Assembly: GCF_000379125.1 (NCBI RefSeq)
Contig: NZ_KB900626.1
Span: forward strand, 64,014-128,013
DNA length: 64,000 nucleotides
Direction of reading: 5' to 3'
Origin: Methylosinus sp. LW4
GTDB lineage: Bacteria; Pseudomonadota; Alphaproteobacteria; Rhizobiales; Beijerinckiaceae
Each line of letters opens with the position of its first letter. Within the stretch, counting starts at the first letter, position 1. Shown in pieces: positions 60,594 through 64,000 of the stretch. The notes under the pieces were generated by a model. The model ran no database searches, had not been told where the DNA came from, and saw nothing but the letters and a program-made list of their open reading frames with translations. Position numbers and translations under genes: made by a program.

Positions 60594-62812
60594 AGCGTCG
60601 ACGCCGGCACGGTGATCGGATCGTTCACGATCTGAAATCCCGAGAATGTCGAGATCGATCCGGGCGTGACGCTCGGCGTCGGCAATTTCACATAGGAGGA
60701 AGGCGCGCCGCTCATCGAAGGGCCGCCGAGCGCCGTGAGCTTCACATCATCCAGAGCGCCGCCGAATTTCTCTGTCGTCGTCCCGATGGAGGAGAAGGTC
60801 AGCCAATAAAAGCCCGGCTTGGTGACGAGCACATTGGCGGTCCGCGTCTGCCAGGAGGTGGCGTAGGCGCAAAGGTCGATGAGCGGATTGACCTGCGCGG
60901 AATTATAGGCGGTGAGGCTGACGCCATCGGGCGCGACGGTCGTCGTCGTCGTCGTCGTTCCGTCGGGATTTGTGTAAGTGGTGGTCGAGGACAGCGCGCC
61001 GCCGATGACGGGCGTGCTCGCGAGCTGGCCGTGCGACATGAAGACGCCGACATAGCTGCTGCTCGCATCCACGCTGCTGGACGGAATCGTGGTGTTTATG
61101 CGCGAGGTCACATTCGACACCGATCCAGATGGCAGGCTCCAGCTGCCGGTCTGCGGCATGGACAGGCAGTAAGGATCGGCGAGCGGCGTGGGGAGCGACG
61201 GCAGCTTCGCGTCGGAGATGTAATAGTACGAGACCTTGTAATAGCCCGGATCGAGTAGAAAGCCGCGACTGATGAGCCTGCGCGCCGTCGTTCCGGTCCC
61301 GCCCAGCTCCACCGCCTGCGCGCCGACGACGGCCGATTTCATCACATAATCGAGCTGATTGATCGGCGCCGCGCCCCATCCGCTCGCCGTCTGATTGGGC
61401 CAGCCGCTGGAGGAGCCGCTCGTGCCCGCGCTGCTCGTCATATTGCCGGTCGTATTGATATAGGCGCCGGCGCCGGTGGTCGAATATGTGTAGGTCGGGC
61501 TGTCGAACTTGTCCTCGAACAGGACCGTCGACGCCGTCCATGGAAAATTATCCGTTACCGAGCCGGAGCATGTGCCCGTGCACAGGCGAACGTCGGCGAT
61601 GGCGCCGCCATAGGAATCGGCGGCGCCGTCGGCGGCGAAGCTCAGCCAATAATTGCCGGGCGTGTTGACATAGATGCGCACGCTGCGCTCGACCCAGTCG
61701 AAATTGCCCGAATAGACGCAGACGTCGATGAGATTGGAGCCGCCGAGATTTTGCGTTCCGTCGATGGTCTGATGGAGGGGCGGCGTTCCGCTCGTGTTGG
61801 CGTCGAGATAGACGTTGATCTGATTGGTGCGCAGCTTGCCGCTCGAGGTCGTCGTCGTCGAATTGCTGATATAGGTGGAGTTCGTGCTCGTCGCGAAGGA
61901 GACGTCGCTCGCCGTCGATCCGCAGATATAGGTCGGATCATAGTCGGGATATTTCACGCGCGAGCTGTAGAAATAGCGCAGCTCGTAATTGCCGCCGGTG
62001 AGATATTGCATCGTCGAAATGGACGAATTGCCGCCTGTGGCCGATCCATTGTCGCAATCGAGCTCGGCCGTGTTGAAGGAGCCGGCCGGCACGGCGTTCG
62101 TATAGACTTTGGAGTCGACCTCGAGGCAATAGCCGAGGATCACCCATTTGACGCCGGTCGAGCCCGTGTAGCCGACTGTCGAGGACGACACATTCGTCGG
62201 CGTGGTGACGGTATATCCCCAAGAGCCGACCGCGACCTTGGTTCCGGGCGCGGCATAGAGATAGCCGCATGCGCTGCTGCCGGTGCAGCCGGTCACGCCG
62301 AATGTCTCGGTGAGCACCGTCGCCGAGGCCGTGCTGGACGGCGGCTGATCGATGGTGGCGATGGTGTCGAAGCAATGCGAGGTCGCCGAGATTTTGAACT
62401 GCGTCGCGTTCAAGAATTTCGAGAAGACGGTCTTCACATTGGTCGACAGCGTCACATCGGACGCGCCGCTTCCCGTATAGGAGAAAGGCGCCGTGTTGGT
62501 GAGCGCGACGCCGAGCTTCTGCGCGCCGATCGCATTGGCGATATAGGCGTTCACCTTGCTGTTGTAGGCGGTGACGTTGCTCCCGCTCACCAGAGCGACG
62601 ACGCTCGGCCGCGTGGCGAATTGACAGGCCATCAGCGCCGTCTCGGAGAGCTTCTGCCGCGCTTGATAGAGACGCATGAGATCGACGCCGCCGACGACGC
62701 CGGTCAGAATCGCGAAGCCCATGAGACCGAACAAGATCGCCACCTGGCCGGCGTCGTTTCGGAAAAACGCGCGCGCCGATGCGCCCCGCCGTCTCTTCGT
62801 CGTCACACGCAC
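60590..62812 (-). CDS. TadG-like protein with duplicated Ser/Thr-rich beta modules
   Basis: 740 residues. The start NDAGQVAILFGLMGFAILTG is the TadG helix, and QARQKLSETALMACQFA follows. Instead of a clear von Willebrand A domain there are two similar modules of about 200 residues. Each contains a YxxSYYY-like strand, then DVCVYSGNFDW or DLCAYATSWQT, then PGNYWLSFAADG or PGFYWLTFSSIG, and ends in GGA(I/L)xDV(R/K)L. They are Ser/Thr-rich, resembling carbohydrate-binding jelly rolls. It is probably displayed on the cell surface for adhesion. It is the first of three overlapping genes. Confidence 0.85.
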   Translation of the reverse strand: MRVTTKRRRGASARAFFRNDAGQVAILFGLMGFAILTGVVGGVDLMRLYQARQKLSETALMACQFATRPSVVALVSGSNVTAYNSKVNAYIANAIGAQKLGVALTNTAPFSYTGSGASDVTLSTNVKTVFSKFLNATQFKISATSHCFDTIATIDQPPSSTASATVLTETFGVTGCTGSSACGYLYAAPGTKVAVGSWGYTVTTPTNVSSSTVGYTGSTGVKWVILGYCLEVDSKVYTNAVPAGSFNTAELDCDNGSATGGNSSISTMQYLTGGNYELRYFYSSRVKYPDYDPTYICGSTASDVSFATSTNSTYISNSTTTTSSGKLRTNQINVYLDANTSGTPPLHQTIDGTQNLGGSNLIDVCVYSGNFDWVERSVRIYVNTPGNYWLSFAADGAADSYGGAIADVRLCTGTCSGSVTDNFPWTASTVLFEDKFDSPTYTYSTTGAGAYINTTGNMTSSAGTSGSSSGWPNQTASGWGAAPINQLDYVMKSAVVGAQAVELGGTGTTARRLISRGFLLDPGYYKVSYYYISDAKLPSLPTPLADPYCLSMPQTGSWSLPSGSVSNVTSRINTTIPSSSVDASSSYVGVFMSHGQLASTPVIGGALSSTTTYTNPDGTTTTTTTVAPDGVSLTAYNSAQVNPLIDLCAYATSWQTRTANVLVTKPGFYWLTFSSIGTTTEKFGGALDDVKLTALGGPSMSGAPSSYVKLPTPSVTPGSISTFSGFQIVNDPITVPASTL

Positions 62813-62920
62813 CCTCTACGCAGCAATACGCATCTACGTAGAGAAGGCGGCCGAAACCTTGAGGAAGGCTGAATCGGCCCCCTCGAGTTGGGGTGCTTCT
62901 TACGAAAAAGCCTAAGCTTT

Positions 62921-63475
62921 TTATGAACGCCGCGCGATGACGATCTGCGTGTCGCCGTAGCGGCGGCGCTCGTCCTCGACGATTCCCTCGGGCAGAGAGA
63001 GAGGGGCGTCCGCCGCCTCCTCGATGACGATCAGCGCGCGCTCGGCGAGCCAGCCGCCTTCGACGAGCGAGCGCAGCGCGCGCGTGGCGAGGTCGCGCCC
63101 ATAGGGCGGATCGAGAAAAGCGAGTGTGAACAATTCGCCCGGCGGTGCGAGGCCGAGCTTGGTCGCATCCCGCCGAAAGACGCGCGTCACGCCGCCCGCG
63201 CCCAACGCCTCGACATTGGCGCGCAGCAGCGCGCGCGCCTCGGCTCCGTCGTCGATGAAGAGAATTTTCGCGGCGCCGCGCGACAAGGCCTCGAGGCCGA
63301 GCGCGCCCGTGCCGGCGAAGAGATCGACGACGCGCGCGCCCGGAACCGGATCGTCATAGGCATGGGCGAGAATGTCGAAGACCGATTCACGCAGGCGATC
63401 CGAAGTGGGACGGATCGCCTGCGATTGCGGCGTCTTCAGCACGCGGCCGCGAAAGCTGCCGGCGACGATGCGCAT
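62921..63475 (-). CDS. rsmD: 16S rRNA (guanine966-N2)-methyltransferase
   Basis: 184 residues. It starts RIVAGSFRGRVLKTP and has the SAM-binding VVDLFAGTGALGLEA and the catalytic LDPPYGRD. It methylates G966 of 16S rRNA. It starts three bases after the stop of the upstream rluB-like gene, the usual order in Alphaproteobacteria. Confidence 0.96.
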   Translation of the reverse strand: MRIVAGSFRGRVLKTPQSQAIRPTSDRLRESVFDILAHAYDDPVPGARVVDLFAGTGALGLEALSRGAAKILFIDDGAEARALLRANVEALGAGGVTRVFRRDATKLGLAPPGELFTLAFLDPPYGRDLATRALRSLVEGGWLAERALIVIEEAADAPLSLPEGIVEDERRRYGDTQIVIARRS

Positions 63476-63478
63476 GGG

Positions 63479-64000
63479 CTAGCGCGGCTTGCGCGGCGCG
63501 CCGCCGGGCTTGCGCGGCCCTTTGCCCGCCGGCCCTTTGCCGCCCGGCCCGCCTCTACCCGGACCTTTGCCCGCGCCGCTCCGTGGCGGACCGCGACGCT
63601 CGCCCGACGGCGGACGCGCGTCCCCATCACGACGCGGCGGGCGACCCTCGCCCGCCTTGCGCGGCGCGCGCTCGCCCCGCGGCGCATCGCCGGAGTCGAA
63701 ACGCTTGCCGGCGCCCTTGCCCGCGAAGCTCTTGCCCGCGCCGGAACTCTTGCGCTCGCCGAAGCTCTTGCCGGCGCCGAAGCTCTTGCGCTCGGCGCGC
63801 TCGCCAGAAGGCGCACGAGCGGCCGCTCCCTCACGACGAGGCGGACGACCCTCGCCCTCGCGACGCGGCGCGCGCTCGCGGCGCGGCCCGTCTCCTGCGC
63901 TGAAGCTCGACCCGCGACGCTCGCCGCGATCGAAACGCTCCGTCCGTTCGCCCGTGCGCGGACGCTGTTCCGCCCCCTCGCGACGCGGCGGACGACCCTC
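63479..64000 (-). CDS. 23S rRNA pseudouridine synthase (RluB-like), C-terminal tail, cut by window edge
   Basis: The frame is open from the window end to the TAG at 63479-63481. It encodes only the Arg/Gly/Pro-rich tail, with repeats such as EGRPPRR, SFGERK and KGPRKPGG. The catalytic domain lies outside. Alphaproteobacterial pseudouridine synthases next to rsmD carry just such a long basic tail, which may bind RNA. The identity rests on gene order and tail character. Confidence 0.7.
   Translation of the reverse strand, partial: EGRPPRREGAEQRPRTGERTERFDRGERRGSSFSAGDGPRRERAPRREGEGRPPRREGAAARAPSGERAERKSFGAGKSFGERKSSGAGKSFAGKGAGKRFDSGDAPRGERAPRKAGEGRPPRRDGDARPPSGERRGPPRSGAGKGPGRGGPGGKGPAGKGPRKPGGAPRKPR

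Noticed and set aside
63436..63834. Minus-strand 132-codon frame at the window end
   Set aside because: It lies out of frame with the RluB-like tail and is a product of the same GC-rich repeats.

Overview
The window looks like chromosome of an alphaproteobacterial (type II) methanotroph of the Methylosinus/Methylocystis kind, with the end of an integrated phage-like element at its left. The main evidence is a complete soluble methane monooxygenase cluster (mmoR, an unnamed gene, mmoG, then mmoXYBZDC) in the order and subunit sizes known from Methylosinus trichosporium. The GC-rich codon use and the short L36 protein also fit Alphaproteobacteria. No rRNA, tRNA or CRISPR array was seen.

Layout. 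(1) 1 to about 15.3 kb is the right part of a prophage or related integrative element. It holds a tail tape-measure protein cut by the window edge, with a peptidase-like domain inside it, and an AT-rich convergent pair of unknown genes. A block of small overlapping genes follows an excisionase-like DNA-binding protein. Then come a large primase-helicase, 1.4 kb of repeat-rich non-coding DNA and a tyrosine integrase. The element sits inside an MFS transporter gene whose 3' part remains at 15.31-16.54 kb. (2) 16.6-23.4 kb is a surface-polysaccharide cluster (DUF6492, O-antigen ligase, glycosyltransferase, double hydrolase, flippase). (3) 23.4-29.3 kb holds a ZnuD-like TonB receptor with a possible Zur operator, rpmJ, an HDAC-family deacetylase, an L,D-transpeptidase, a DUF559 gene between inverted palindromic repeats, and ribB. 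(4) 29.5-39.5 kb is the sMMO locus, with a clear sigma-54 promoter before mmoX, intercistronic hairpins and a terminator after mmoC. (5) 39.6-42.8 kb holds a membrane protein and three copper-handling genes (DUF2946-like, SCO, PCuAC). (6) 43.3-47.4 kb is a single Pls/PosA-type NRPS-like gene. (7) 47.4-64 kb is mixed core genes: a ParDE-like pair with dinB, aroC, mqsRA with a second HDAC-family gene, an amino-acid decarboxylase with an acetyltransferase, panC-acyP-cysQ, three TadE/TadG genes, rsmD and the tail of an rluB-like gene.

How it works together. MmoR (sigma-54 activator) and MmoG (GroEL-like) are encoded just upstream of the promoter they are known to serve. MmoX/Y/Z form the hydroxylase, MmoB gates it and MmoC supplies electrons. 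The copper chaperone genes next door are notable because copper switches methanotrophs between the soluble and the particulate enzyme. The most promising unexplained signals are a probable antisense RNA and iteron-like repeats around the prophage primase, the unnamed gene between mmoR and mmoG, hairpins after mmoX and mmoZ, the DUF559-repeat unit and the Zur-like palindrome.
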